Assembly: GCF_029892685.1 (NCBI RefSeq)
Contig: NZ_JARXVD010000001.1
Location: 124,001-188,000 of the forward strand
Reading direction: 5' to 3'
DNA length: 64,000 nt
From: Mycobacterium sp. OTB74
Lineage (GTDB): Bacteria > Actinomycetota > Actinomycetes > Mycobacteriales > Mycobacteriaceae
Below are positions 9,527 through 19,168 of this stretch, piece by piece (position 1 is the first letter of the stretch; the number at the start of each line of letters is the position of its first letter). Below the pieces are notes generated by a model. The model was not told the DNA's origin and made no database searches. It was given only the letters and a program-made list of their open reading frames with translations. Position numbers and translations under genes: made by a program.

Positions 9527-10705
9527 GTGTCGACGCCGTTGCCGCCGCTGGTTGAGCCGGCAGCAGAACTGACCAGGGCAGAGGTCGCGCGCTACAGCCG
9601 CCATCTGATCATCCCGGACCTGGGTGTCGACGGGCAGAAACGGCTCAAGAATGCGCGCGTTCTGGTGATAGGCGCCGGCGGACTGGGTTCGCCGACGTTG
9701 CTGTACCTGGCCGCGGCAGGCGTCGGGACCATCGGCATCGTCGAGTTCGACGTCGTCGACGAATCCAACCTGCAGCGCCAGATCATCCACGGCCAGTCCG
9801 ATATCGGCAGGTCCAAGGCGCAGAGCGCGGCTGAGTCGATCCACGAGATCAACCCGCTGGTCGGGGTCAACCTGCACGAGTTCCCGCTGGACGCCGACAA
9901 CGCCGTCGACCTGTTCGGCCAGTACGACCTGATTCTGGACGGCACCGACAACTTCGCCACCCGCTACCTGGTCAATGACGCCGCGGTGCTGGCGCACAAG
10001 CCGTATGTGTGGGGCTCCATCTACCGCTTCGAGGGTCAGGTTTCGGTGTTCTGGGAGGATGCTCCCGACGGCCTGGGCCTGAACTACCGCGACCTCTACC
10101 CCGAACCACCCCCACCGGGCATGGTGCCGTCTTGCGCCGAAGGCGGTGTGCTGGGCATTCTGTGCGCCTCGATCGCCGCGGTCATGGGTACTGAGGCCAT
10201 CAAGCTGATCACCGGTATCGGCCAACCGCTGCTGGGCCGGCTGATGATCTACGACGCGCTGGGAATGACCTACCGCACCATAGGGATTCGCAAAGACCCG
10301 GCGGCCCCGAAGATCACCGAGCTGATCGATTACGACACGTTCTGCGGAACGGTGTCCGACGACGTCGCTGCGGCAGCGGCCGACAGCACTGTCACGCCTG
10401 CTGAACTGCGGGAGATGCTCGTCGCCGGCAGCAACATCGCCCTGATCGACGTCCGGGAACCGGTCGAGTGGCAGATCAACCGGATCGATGGCGCCGAGCT
10501 GATACCCAAATCGACGCTGGAGTCCGGGGCCGGGCTGGCCGAGCTGCCGCACGATCGCACGCCGGTGTTGTACTGCAAGACCGGTGTCCGCTCGGCCGAG
10601 GCGCTGGCGATGGTGAAGAAGGCCGGATTCGCCGACGCGCTCCATCTGCAGGGCGGAATTGTCGCCTGGGCGCGGCAATTCGAGCCCGACATGGTGATGT
10701 ACTGA
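9527..10705 (+). CDS. moeZ: MoeB/MoeZ-type adenylyltransferase-sulfurtransferase
   Basis: 392 aa. Start set at GTG 9527 because AAGGAG lies at 9516-9521, the correct distance; the GTG at 9500 lacks such a site. The N-terminal E1-like domain has the nucleotide loop GAGGLGSP, the DxxxNLQRQ segment and LDGTDNF. The C-terminal rhodanese domain carries the persulfide loop CKTGVR with Cys350. MoeZ adenylates and thiolates the C-terminal glycine of ubiquitin-like sulfur carriers (MoaD2, CysO), supplying sulfur for molybdopterin and cysteine synthesis. That role is known for the M. tuberculosis enzyme and inferred here. The partner carrier genes are not in the window. Confidence 0.93.
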   Translation: MSTPLPPLVEPAAELTRAEVARYSRHLIIPDLGVDGQKRLKNARVLVIGAGGLGSPTLLYLAAAGVGTIGIVEFDVVDESNLQRQIIHGQSDIGRSKAQSAAESIHEINPLVGVNLHEFPLDADNAVDLFGQYDLILDGTDNFATRYLVNDAAVLAHKPYVWGSIYRFEGQVSVFWEDAPDGLGLNYRDLYPEPPPPGMVPSCAEGGVLGILCASIAAVMGTEAIKLITGIGQPLLGRLMIYDALGMTYRTIGIRKDPAAPKITELIDYDTFCGTVSDDVAAAAADSTVTPAELREMLVAGSNIALIDVREPVEWQINRIDGAELIPKSTLESGAGLAELPHDRTPVLYCKTGVRSAEALAMVKKAGFADALHLQGGIVAWARQFEPDMVMY

Positions 10706-10741
10706 CGTCGGGTTGGGCAAAGCACACCTTAGGCTGAGGCG

Positions 10742-11596
10742 GTGACCGTCGAGCGTCCTCCCGAACATGTGCTTGCCGCGTTCGGTCTGGCCGGTCTTCG
10801 ACCGGTATCGCTCGGTTCGAGCTGGGAGGGTGGCTGGCGCTGCGGCGAGGTGGTGCTGTCCATGGCCGCCGAGAACGCTCGGGCGGCCTGGTCGGCAAAG
10901 GTTCGCGAGACGTTGTTCGTCGACGGCGTGCGACTGGCTCGTCCGGTGCGTGCCACCGACGGCCGCTACGTCATCGCAGGATGGCGGGCAGACACCTTCG
11001 TCACGGGCACACCTGAGCCGCGGCACGACGAGGTCGTCTCGGCCTCGGTCCGGCTGCACGAGGCCACCGCCAAGCTGGAGCGGCCGAGGTTTCTGACCCA
11101 GCCGCCCGCGGTGCCTTGGAGCGACGTCGACGTATTCATCGCCGCGGACCGCGCGGCGTGGGAAGACCGACCGCTTCATTCGCTACCGCCCGGGGCACCG
11201 ACCCCGCCCAACACTCCGGACACCAAGCGGTGCATCGAGCTGATCAATCAGCTCGCGCCGCTGCGCCGCTCCACTCGTAACCCCAGTCAGTTGGTGCACG
11301 GGGACCTTTACGGCACAGTGCTTTTCGCCGGTGCGGCGGCTCCCGGGATCACCGACATCACACCGTACTGGCGGCCGGCGTCCTGGGCTGCGGGTGTGGT
11401 GGTGGTCGATGCGCTGGCCTGGGGTGAGGCCGACGACGGCTTGATCGAACGGTGGGCCTCACTACCTGAGTGGCCGCAGATGTTGTTGCGTGCGCTGATA
11501 TTCCGCTTGTCGGTGCATGCGTTGCACCCGCGGTCCACGGCTGCGGCATTCCCCGGTCTGGTCCGTACTGCGGCGCTGGTCCGGTTGGTTCTCTAG
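10742..11596 (+). CDS. TIGR02569-type protein, aminoglycoside-phosphotransferase-like (Rv3205c type)
   Basis: 284 aa from GTG 10742, 36 bp after moeZ on the same strand and likely cotranscribed. The central LVHGDLYGTVLF resembles the catalytic HGDLxxxN loop of the choline kinase/APH fold, and a later acidic segment (ITDITPYWRP) resembles the metal-binding DxxP region. The usual Asn of HGDxxxxN is not at the expected place (GTV), so kinase activity is uncertain. No substrate is known. The gene is conserved next to moeZ across mycobacteria. Confidence 0.7.
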   Translation: MTVERPPEHVLAAFGLAGLRPVSLGSSWEGGWRCGEVVLSMAAENARAAWSAKVRETLFVDGVRLARPVRATDGRYVIAGWRADTFVTGTPEPRHDEVVSASVRLHEATAKLERPRFLTQPPAVPWSDVDVFIAADRAAWEDRPLHSLPPGAPTPPNTPDTKRCIELINQLAPLRRSTRNPSQLVHGDLYGTVLFAGAAAPGITDITPYWRPASWAAGVVVVDALAWGEADDGLIERWASLPEWPQMLLRALIFRLSVHALHPRSTAAAFPGLVRTAALVRLVL

Positions 11597-11622
11597 GTTC
11601 TGCCCACAGCTGCTGTCCAGCG

Positions 11623-11928
11623 TCAAAAGGTGTGTCGCACAGAGTCCTTGCCGCGCAGTGGAACCCGGCCGTCCACCGCCAGTACTCCCTCGGCGCGCAA
11701 CCGCTCCAACTGCCGGGTGGCCAAATGAGGTGCAGGCTTGCCGGAAGCGGTGATCACCCGGTGCCAGGGCAGGTCTGACGAGTCGGTTCGCATGATCCAG
11801 CCGACAATGCGAGGGCTGGAAAGCATTGCAGCACAAGCGATATCGCCGTACGTTGACACCCGGCCGGGCGGTATCGAAGCGACCAGCGCCCGAACCTGCT
11901 CCACCTGTTCGTCCGTGACGGCGGCCAT
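11623..11928 (-). CDS. Alkyltransferase-like (ATL) DNA damage-recognition protein
   Basis: 101 aa from ATG 11928. The sequence follows the O6-alkylguanine-DNA alkyltransferase C-terminal domain: IPPGRVSTYGDIA, a helix-turn-helix, then LPWHRVITASG. In MGMT enzymes this last motif is PCHRV with the acceptor cysteine. Here the cysteine is Trp (PWHRV), the hallmark of ATL proteins. ATLs bind O6-alkylguanine, flip it out and hand the lesion to nucleotide excision repair rather than repairing it. It starts 2 nt after the lipV stop, so the two are coupled. Known homologue position: Rv3204. Confidence 0.88.
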   Translation of the reverse strand: MAAVTDEQVEQVRALVASIPPGRVSTYGDIACAAMLSSPRIVGWIMRTDSSDLPWHRVITASGKPAPHLATRQLERLRAEGVLAVDGRVPLRGKDSVRHTF

Positions 11929-11930
11929 GC

Positions 11931-12707
11931 TCAGTCCAGGTGCCGGCGGATCACCTCGGCGGTCTGGGCGGGCATCGCCAGATTCACCATGTGATCGCAG
12001 TCGAATTCGGTCAGCACGAAATCCGTGCCCAGACGAGACTGAAGTCCGGACTGCAGCTCCGTCGTCACATAGGCCGGTTGGGTTCGGCGGGCCACCACCA
12101 CGGTGGTCGGAGTGCCCAGGGGCGGCAACACAATTGGCCGAGCCAGCTCGCTCCAGTACGACATCATCGCCGGGACGCTGATCCGCCAACTGAAACGTCC
12201 AGAGGGCAGCGTGATCAGATGCTCGTCGAGTTCGCGGTCGAGCACCGCGGAATCGAGCTCGCCCCAGGACCCATGCACCTTCTCATCGCGGGCCTGCTGC
12301 CGGTCCGGATAGTCGGGGGAGCCGAACATGCCGTCGGCGATCTGGCGCATCCAGGCGCCGTCCAACCCGGTCGCAGGGTCCAGCAGTACCAGTGCCGACA
12401 CCAAATCCGGGTGCGCCGCAGCAAGATTCATGGCCACAGCCGAACCGAAGGAATGCGCTACCACGACAACCGGGCCGTCCGCCTCGGCGCGCAACAAGTC
12501 TGCCAGCGCGGCCACGTTGGCATCGATGGTCCACGGTGCATCCCACGACGAGTGCCCATGGCCCAGCAGATCTGGTGCCAGCAACGCGTACTCAGGCAGA
12601 TGCTCGTCGGCCAGGGGTTGCCAGCGTTGACCGTGACCGGTCAGGCCGTGGATCGCCAAAATCTGCGCCGGCCGCTGCGGGCCGTAGCGGTACACCTGCA
12701 AGCTCAC
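11931..12707 (-). CDS. lipV: Alpha/beta-hydrolase (lipase/esterase LipV type)
   Basis: About 258 aa. Alpha/beta-hydrolase fold with an HGLTGHG oxyanion segment, the nucleophile elbow AHSFGSA, an acid in the strand-7 region, and a C-terminal CDHM histidine. The family is active on short-chain esters; the natural substrate is unknown. No in-frame ATG lies close upstream, so the GTG at 12707 before SLQVYRYGP is the best start. The longer upstream frame is antisense to adnA and is not coding. The gene is divergent from adnA with about 50 bp between starts and coupled to the ATL gene downstream. Confidence 0.82.
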   Translation of the reverse strand: MSLQVYRYGPQRPAQILAIHGLTGHGQRWQPLADEHLPEYALLAPDLLGHGHSSWDAPWTIDANVAALADLLRAEADGPVVVVAHSFGSAVAMNLAAAHPDLVSALVLLDPATGLDGAWMRQIADGMFGSPDYPDRQQARDEKVHGSWGELDSAVLDRELDEHLITLPSGRFSWRISVPAMMSYWSELARPIVLPPLGTPTTVVVARRTQPAYVTTELQSGLQSRLGTDFVLTEFDCDHMVNLAMPAQTAEVIRRHLD

Positions 12708-12755
12708 CCCGTTGATGCTGCCAGCACGCTCTCCGACCGAATTTGTCGGTACCCC

Positions 12756-15700
12756 ATGGTTGCATCCCAAGCCATGGCCGCCCCGCACACCGCACTGACC
12801 GCCCCCGGTTCGGTTCACGCCCTGACCGAGCCAGGTCAGCGCGGCATCGTGCGGGTGCTCGGCGGCCCCGGCACCGGCAAGACCGAGTTGCTCATCGATA
12901 CCGCCGCTGCGCATATCGCTGCGGGTGCTGACCCGGAGTCGGTGCTGCTGCTGACCGGTTCGGCGCGGCTGGGTACCCACGCCCGGGGCCGGGTGACTGC
13001 GGCGCTGCTGGTCGGCGCGGGCGAAGTCACGCGCGAACCGTTGGTCCGGACGTTGCACTCGTACGCCTTCGCCGTGCTGAGGCTGGCCGCCCAGCGCGCC
13101 GGTGATCCACCGCCCCGGCTGATCACCAGCGCCGAGCAGGACGGCATCATCCGGGAACTGCTGGCCGGGGACCTCGAAGACGGTGACCGCGGCAGCGTCA
13201 ACTGGCCGTTGCACCTGCGCCCGGCATTGGGCACCACCGGGTTCGCCACCCAATTGCGGGATCTGCTGGCCCGCTGCACCGAACGGGGTGTGGACGGGGC
13301 TGAGCTGCGCCGCATCGGCCGTCGGGCGGACCGGCCGGAGTGGGTCGCTGCGGGACGGTTTGCACAGGTCTACGAGCAGGTCATGCTGCTGCGCAGCGCA
13401 GTCGGCATGGCCGCCCCGCAGGCCACCGTGCCGGCGCTGGGCGCCGCCGAACTGGTCGGTGCCGCGTTGGAGGCCTTCGCCGTCGACCCCGCGTTGTTGG
13501 ATGCTGAGCGATCCCGCATTCGGTTGCTGCTGGTCGACGATGCCCAGCATCTGGACCCGCAGGCCGCGCTGTTGGTTCGGGTGCTGGCCGCCGGCGCGAA
13601 GTTGACGGTGATCGCCGGCGACCCGAGTCAGACCGTGTTCGGTTACCGCGGTGCTGACCCGGCATTGCTGCACAGCCCGGGTGACCAGCCGACGGTGGTG
13701 CTGACCGAGTCCTACCGGTGCGCCCCCGCGGTGGCCCGTGCAGTCTCCGCGGTGGCGGGCCGGCTGCCTGGGGTGGATCCTTCCCGGGCGCTCACCGCTG
13801 TCGATGGCTCCGAGCAGGGCGCACTGGCCGTGCGGATCGCCGGGTCACCGCACGCCGAATCGGCACTGATCGCCGATGCTCTACGGCGCGCACATCTGGT
13901 CGACGGGGTGCCGTGGTCGCAGATGGCGGTCCTGGTCCGGTCGGTGCCGCGTACCGGTATTGCCTTGGCGCGGGCATTGACCGCGGCCGGAGTCCCGGTA
14001 CAACAACAGCCGGACACCGCGCCGCCGGCTGAACACCCTGCGGTCGCGGCGTTGTTGACCGCGCTGGAGGCCACTGCCGACGGGCTGACCGGTGATCAGG
14101 CCCTGGCGCTGCTGTGCGGCCCGATCGGCCGGGTTGACCCGGTGACGCTGCGCCAGCTTCGTCGTGCGCTGCGTCGACTCGATCGGGGACAGGTGCCACG
14201 TGAATTCGGCGAACTGCTCGTCGAGGCCGTCACCACGGACCTCGACCTGCCCGATCAGCTCGCCCGTCCGGTGCGGCGGGTGCGTGCGCTGCTCGATGCG
14301 GCACGCCGCTCCGCGGCAGCAGGCCAGGACCCTCGGTTCGCGCTGTGGCAGGCCTGGCACCACAGCGGGCTACAGCGCCGCTGGCAGGCCGCGCTTCAGC
14401 GTCAGGGGGCGGCCGCGGCAGCCGCCGGACGGGATCTGGATGCGGTTACGGCGCTGTTCGACACCGCTGAGCAGTATGTGGCTCGCACCGCGGCCGCGTC
14501 GCTGACCGGCCTGATTGATCATGTCCGCGCGCTGGCTTGGGCTGGTGCGGGTGACGACGGAGCCGATACCGAGGGCGTCACCGTACTCAGCCCGCATGCG
14601 GCATTGGGTAGGGAATGGGACTTCGTGGTGATCGCCGGACTGCAGGAAGGGTTGTGGCCCAACACCATTCCACGCGGGAGCGTGCTGGGAACCCAGCAGC
14701 TTCTGGACATCGTCGATGGCGTGGGTGATGTGCCCGGGCTGTCTGCATCGGCGCCGCTGCTGGTCGAGGAGCGTCGCCTGCTGGTCGCTGCGCTGGGCCG
14801 GGCCCGCCGCCGCGTTCTGGTGACTGCGGTCGACAGTGACACCGGTGATGCGGCACTGCTGCCGTCGGCGTTCTGCGATGAGTTGGCAGCGCTGGCTGCG
14901 GGGGACGACGAGGGCTTTGTCGCTGCCCCGGTGCACGCCCCGCCGGTGTTGGCGCCGGCCGCGCTGGTCGGCCGCCTGCGTGCCGTGGTCTGCGCTCCGG
15001 AGGGTGCCGTAGAGTTGCGGGACAGACATTGTGCAGCAACGCAGTTGGCGCGTTTGGCGGCTGCCGGAGTGCCTGGTGCCGACCCGGCGCAATGGTATTC
15101 CAGCACCACCATGTCCACCGAGGCGCCGTTGTGGGACGGCGGCCAGCACACCGTGACGTTGTCGCCGTCAACCCTGCAGACCCTGACCGACTGCCCGCTG
15201 CGTTGGCTGTTGGAACGCCACGGCGGCGGTGCGGGCCGAGACCTGCGTTCGGCACTCGGGTCGTTGGTGCACGCGATTGTTGCCGGCTCAGGTCGCACTG
15301 AGGCGCAGCTGTTCGCCGAGCTCGAAAAGGTATGGCAACAGCTGCCTTTCGATTCACCATGGTATGCCGACAACGAGCTGGAGCGGTACCGCGCCATGCT
15401 CTCGACCTTCACCACCTGGCGTGAGCAGACCCGCGGTGAGCTGACCGAGGTCGGCACCGAGCTCGACGTCACCGGTCTGGTCGCCGATGGCTCGGACGGC
15501 CCGCGGGTGCAGGTCGGTGGTCGGGTCGACCGGTTGGAGCGGGACTCCGAGGGCCGTCTGGTGGTGGTCGATGTCAAAACCGGCAAGAGCCCGGTCACCA
15601 AAGCCGACGCCCAGCAACACGCCCAGCTTGCCCTGTACCAGCTAGCCATCGCTGAAGGTGTTGTGCCACAGGGTGATCAGCCTGGTGGCGGTCGGCTGGT

Positions 15701-15911
15701 CTACCCGGCCAAACCCAGTCGGGACGGCGCCACCGAGCGGCAGCAGGACCCGATGGGCGAGCAGGACCGTCAGGAATGGCTAAACCGGGTCACCGCTGCC
15801 GCGGCAGCGACTGCAGGTCCGCACTTCGTCGCACGGATCAATGACGGCTGCGCGAACTGCCCGGTGCGGGCCATGTGCCCGGCACAAGTTACGAAGGACG
15901 GGTGCGCATGA
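12756..15911 (+). CDS. adnA: AdnA subunit of the AdnAB DNA double-strand-break resection motor-nuclease
   Basis: 1051 aa from ATG 12756 (1045 from the in-frame ATG 12774). UvrD-like motor at the N-terminus: Walker A GGPGTGKTE (about 36-44), a divergent Walker B VDDAQ (about 260) and QTVFGYRGADP. The RecB-family nuclease domain at the C-terminus has VVDVKTGKS (about 938). Cysteines before (TDCPLRW) and after it (CANCPVRAMC) are arranged as in the 4Fe-4S clasp of AddB/AdnA nucleases. AdnAB is the mycobacterial counterpart of RecBCD/AddAB and resects broken ends for RecA. The DDAQ box departs from DExx. The adnA stop overlaps the adnB start (ATGA), ensuring stoichiometric synthesis. Confidence 0.92.
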   Translation: MVASQAMAAPHTALTAPGSVHALTEPGQRGIVRVLGGPGTGKTELLIDTAAAHIAAGADPESVLLLTGSARLGTHARGRVTAALLVGAGEVTREPLVRTLHSYAFAVLRLAAQRAGDPPPRLITSAEQDGIIRELLAGDLEDGDRGSVNWPLHLRPALGTTGFATQLRDLLARCTERGVDGAELRRIGRRADRPEWVAAGRFAQVYEQVMLLRSAVGMAAPQATVPALGAAELVGAALEAFAVDPALLDAERSRIRLLLVDDAQHLDPQAALLVRVLAAGAKLTVIAGDPSQTVFGYRGADPALLHSPGDQPTVVLTESYRCAPAVARAVSAVAGRLPGVDPSRALTAVDGSEQGALAVRIAGSPHAESALIADALRRAHLVDGVPWSQMAVLVRSVPRTGIALARALTAAGVPVQQQPDTAPPAEHPAVAALLTALEATADGLTGDQALALLCGPIGRVDPVTLRQLRRALRRLDRGQVPREFGELLVEAVTTDLDLPDQLARPVRRVRALLDAARRSAAAGQDPRFALWQAWHHSGLQRRWQAALQRQGAAAAAAGRDLDAVTALFDTAEQYVARTAAASLTGLIDHVRALAWAGAGDDGADTEGVTVLSPHAALGREWDFVVIAGLQEGLWPNTIPRGSVLGTQQLLDIVDGVGDVPGLSASAPLLVEERRLLVAALGRARRRVLVTAVDSDTGDAALLPSAFCDELAALAAGDDEGFVAAPVHAPPVLAPAALVGRLRAVVCAPEGAVELRDRHCAATQLARLAAAGVPGADPAQWYSSTTMSTEAPLWDGGQHTVTLSPSTLQTLTDCPLRWLLERHGGGAGRDLRSALGSLVHAIVAGSGRTEAQLFAELEKVWQQLPFDSPWYADNELERYRAMLSTFTTWREQTRGELTEVGTELDVTGLVADGSDGPRVQVGGRVDRLERDSEGRLVVVDVKTGKSPVTKADAQQHAQLALYQLAIAEGVVPQGDQPGGGRLVYPAKPSRDGATERQQDPMGEQDRQEWLNRVTAAAAATAGPHFVARINDGCANCPVRAMCPAQVTKDGCA

Positions 15912-18900
15912 CCTACAGCCCAGTTGAACTGGCCGAGGTACTCGGACTGTTCGCGCCGACCGAGGAGCAGGCAGCTGTCATCGCCGCACCACCGGGGCCG
16001 TTGGTGGTGATCGCCGGCGCCGGCGCGGGTAAGACCGAAACCATGGCGGCCCGGGTGGTCTGGTTGGTGGCCAACGGGTTTGCCACGCCGTCGCAGGTGC
16101 TTGGGTTGACATTCACCCGCAAGGCCGCTGGGCAGTTGATGCGACGGGTGCGCACTCGCCTGGCCCGGCTCGGCGGGTCCGGCCTGCTGCCGGGTGTCTC
16201 ACTGGCCGACGAACACGCCACCGTCGGCACGTACCACGCCTTCGCCGGCACGCTGCTGCGCGAGCACGGCCTGCTGCTGCCGGTCGAGCCGTCCACTCGG
16301 CTGGTCACCGAAACCGAGTTGTGGCAGTTGGCTTTTCGTGTGGTATCTGGCTATCCGGGAGCGCTGGACACCGACAAGACCCCGGCCGCGGTCACCGGCA
16401 TCGTGCTGCGGCTGGCCGGTCAGTTGTCCGAGCATCTGGTCGACACCGGGGCCTTGCGCGACACCCACCTGGAACTCGAGCGGTTGGTACACACCTTGCC
16501 GGGCGGTCCGGGGCAGCGTGGCGGACCCACGCAGTGGCTGTTGAACATCCTGGCCACCCAGACCCAGCGCGCCGAATTCGTGCCGCTGATCGACGCCGTG
16601 CGGGACCGGATGCGCGCCGAGCAGGTGATGGACTTCGGCGCCCAGATGTCCGCCGCGGCCCGGCTGGCTTCACGTTTTCCTCAGGTAGGTGAGCAGCTGC
16701 GGCAGCGCTATCGGGTGGTGCTGCTCGACGAGTACCAGGACACCGGGCACGCGCAGCGGGTTGCCTTGTCGTCGTTGTTCGGCGGCGGCGTCGACGACAA
16801 CCTGGCACTGACCGCAGTGGGTGACCCGATCCAATCCATCTACGGCTGGCGTGGTGCTTCGGCGACCAACCTGCCTCGGTTCACCACCGACTTCCCGCGC
16901 TCCGACGGATCGCCCGCACCGACCCTGGAACTGCGGACCAGCTGGCGCAATCCACCGCAGGCTCTGCGGCTAGCCAATGAGGTGTCAGCCGAGGCGCGAG
17001 AGCGCTCGGTGAGCGTGCGCGAACTGCTGCCGCGGCCGGGCGCCGAACCCGGCACCATCGCATGCGCATTGCTCTCTGACGTTGTCGCTGAACGTGATTG
17101 GGTGGCCGACCACCTGGCCCGGCGCTATCACGCGGCGGTCGCTGCGGGCGATCCGATTCCGACGATCGCGGTGCTGGTCCGCCGCAACGCCGACGCTGCA
17201 CCCATCGCCGAAGCACTCGCGGCACGCGGCGTGCCGGCCGAGGTGGTGGGGCTGGCCGGGCTGCTGTCGGTTCCCGAAGTGGCTGACGTGGTCGCCATGC
17301 TCCGCCTGCTCGCGGAGCCCACCGAGGGCGCGGCGGCCATGCGGGTCTTGACCGGTCCACGCTGGCGGTTCGGGGCGGCTGATCTGGCGGCTCTGTGGCG
17401 GCGGGCCTCGGAGTTGGACGCGCGACCGGCCGGCCCGCAGATATCAGCCGCCGAACAGGCCGTCGCGCAGGTTGCCCCCGACGCCGACACCGCGTGCCTG
17501 GCCGACGCCATCGGTGACCCCGGCCCGGCCGAGCGCTATTCGCCCGAAGGGTATCGCCGGGTGGTGGCACTGGCCGCCGAACTCACCGCGCTGCGTGGCC
17601 ATCTGCACCAACCGTTGCCGGACCTGGTCGCCGAGTTGCGTCGCGTCCTGGGTGTCGATGCTGAAATCCGTTCCACCAGTGGGGTTTCCGAGGGTTGGTG
17701 GGGCACGGAACATCTCGATGCGTTCGCCGACGTGGTGGCGGATTATGCGGCCCGGCCGTCCAGCACCGATGTCGCCGGTGGCGCGGTGGCCGGGCTGCTG
17801 GCCTATCTCACCGCCGCCGCCGATGTGGAGAACGGCCTGGCACCGGCACAAGTCATGGTGGCAGCGGACCGCGTCCAGATCCTCACTGTGCATGCCGCCA
17901 AGGGATTGGAATGGCAGGTCGTCGCGGTGCCGCACCTGAGCACGCGGGTGTTCCCGTCGACGGCCTCACCGCGGACCTGGCTGACAGACCCGTCAGACCT
18001 GCCGCCGTTGCTGCGCGGGGACCGTGCCGAGCTGACCGAACACGGTGTGCCGGTGCTGGATGTCTCCGACATCAATGATCGGAAGATGCTGGCGGACAAG
18101 ATCGCTCAGCACAAGGCAAGCCTGGATCAGCGGCGGACCGATGAGGAGCGACGGCTGCTGTACGTGGCGCTTACCCGGGCTGAGGACACCCTGCTGCTTT
18201 CGGGTTATCACTGGGGTGCCACCGCGTCCAAACCCGCCGGGCCATCAGAGTTCCTGACCGAGATTCGCGACATCATCGAACGCGCAGACGCCGAGGGTGA
18301 CCCGTGCGGAGTGATCGAGCACTGGGAGCCCGAGCCGGCTGAGGGTGTGGTGAATCCATTGTGCGACAACGTAGTTGAATGTGCATGGCCGATAGATCCG
18401 GCGGGTTCTCGGCGCACGGATATTGATCGGGGCGCGCAGTTGGTCCAGTTGGCACTCGCCGACCAGACGGGCCTCGACCAGACGGGTGCGCCAGACCCGC
18501 ATGGCTGGGCCGCCGACGTCGACGCGCTATTGGCCGAACGGGAACGCGGGCAACGACAAGTCCCGATCGAGCTGCCGCCGCAGTTGTCGGTCAGCACGCT
18601 GGTGGATTTGGGCCGTGACCGCACAGCCGCACTACAACGGTTGCAGCGCAGGTTGCCTACTCGCCCGGACCCACATGCGCTGTTGGGCACGGCATTTCAC
18701 GACTGGGTTCAGCGCTATTTCTCCGCCGAGCGGCTCTTCGATCTCGACGACCTACCGGGCGCCGTCGATGCCGAGTTGGGTCGGGCCGTCGCGGAGGAAC
18801 TCGCGGAACTGCAAGAGCAGTTCGCCGTCTCGCAGTGGGCCACCCGAACCCCGACCGACATCGAGGTGCCATTCGACATGGTGATCGGGGACCGCGTGGT

Positions 18901-19168
18901 GCGCGGCCGCATCGATGCGGTGTTCGCCGATACAGACGGCGGCTTCACCGTGCTGGACTGGAAGACGGGCGAGCCGCCAACCACGCAGGAGGCCTTGCAG
19001 CACAACGCAATCCAGTTGGCGGTGTATCGCCTGGCCTGGTCGTTGATGCAGGGGGTGCCGGTGGAGTCGGTGCGGGCGGCATTCCACTATGTACGGACCG
19101 GCCAGACCGTCGCACCAGCAGACCTGCCTGGTGCCGATGAGTTGGCGCTGCTAGTTCACGCCGGGTGA
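15908..19168 (+). CDS. adnB: AdnB subunit of AdnAB motor-nuclease
   Basis: 1086 aa from ATG 15908, overlapping the adnA TGA. The UvrD/Rep motor is intact: Walker A AGAGAGKT (about 36-43), FTRKAA, Walker B LLDEYQDT (about 273-280), QSIYGWRGA, and the HAAKGLEW and TRAEDTL motifs of superfamily 1A. The RecB nuclease signature VLDWKTGE is near residue 1015. In the characterised enzyme AdnB supplies the essential translocating ATPase and one of two nuclease sites; that is family knowledge. The 3' end overlaps the convergent DoxX-like gene by 18 bp. Confidence 0.93.
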   Translation: MTYSPVELAEVLGLFAPTEEQAAVIAAPPGPLVVIAGAGAGKTETMAARVVWLVANGFATPSQVLGLTFTRKAAGQLMRRVRTRLARLGGSGLLPGVSLADEHATVGTYHAFAGTLLREHGLLLPVEPSTRLVTETELWQLAFRVVSGYPGALDTDKTPAAVTGIVLRLAGQLSEHLVDTGALRDTHLELERLVHTLPGGPGQRGGPTQWLLNILATQTQRAEFVPLIDAVRDRMRAEQVMDFGAQMSAAARLASRFPQVGEQLRQRYRVVLLDEYQDTGHAQRVALSSLFGGGVDDNLALTAVGDPIQSIYGWRGASATNLPRFTTDFPRSDGSPAPTLELRTSWRNPPQALRLANEVSAEARERSVSVRELLPRPGAEPGTIACALLSDVVAERDWVADHLARRYHAAVAAGDPIPTIAVLVRRNADAAPIAEALAARGVPAEVVGLAGLLSVPEVADVVAMLRLLAEPTEGAAAMRVLTGPRWRFGAADLAALWRRASELDARPAGPQISAAEQAVAQVAPDADTACLADAIGDPGPAERYSPEGYRRVVALAAELTALRGHLHQPLPDLVAELRRVLGVDAEIRSTSGVSEGWWGTEHLDAFADVVADYAARPSSTDVAGGAVAGLLAYLTAAADVENGLAPAQVMVAADRVQILTVHAAKGLEWQVVAVPHLSTRVFPSTASPRTWLTDPSDLPPLLRGDRAELTEHGVPVLDVSDINDRKMLADKIAQHKASLDQRRTDEERRLLYVALTRAEDTLLLSGYHWGATASKPAGPSEFLTEIRDIIERADAEGDPCGVIEHWEPEPAEGVVNPLCDNVVECAWPIDPAGSRRTDIDRGAQLVQLALADQTGLDQTGAPDPHGWAADVDALLAERERGQRQVPIELPPQLSVSTLVDLGRDRTAALQRLQRRLPTRPDPHALLGTAFHDWVQRYFSAERLFDLDDLPGAVDAELGRAVAEELAELQEQFAVSQWATRTPTDIEVPFDMVIGDRVVRGRIDAVFADTDGGFTVLDWKTGEPPTTQEALQHNAIQLAVYRLAWSLMQGVPVESVRAAFHYVRTGQTVAPADLPGADELALLVHAG

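Noticed and set aside
9410..11179. 589-codon open frame on the minus strand
   Set aside because: Antisense to moeZ and the TIGR02569 gene, which have clear family motifs; composition is that of a GC-rich shadow frame.
11940..12755. N-terminal extension of adnA in the long plus-strand frame
   Set aside because: Antisense to lipV and the ATL gene; the AdnA motor domain starts at about 12756.
12708..13673. Upstream extension of the lipV frame to 13673
   Set aside because: Antisense to adnA, no family similarity, Gln/Gly/Arg-rich shadow composition; lipV similarity begins only near 12707.
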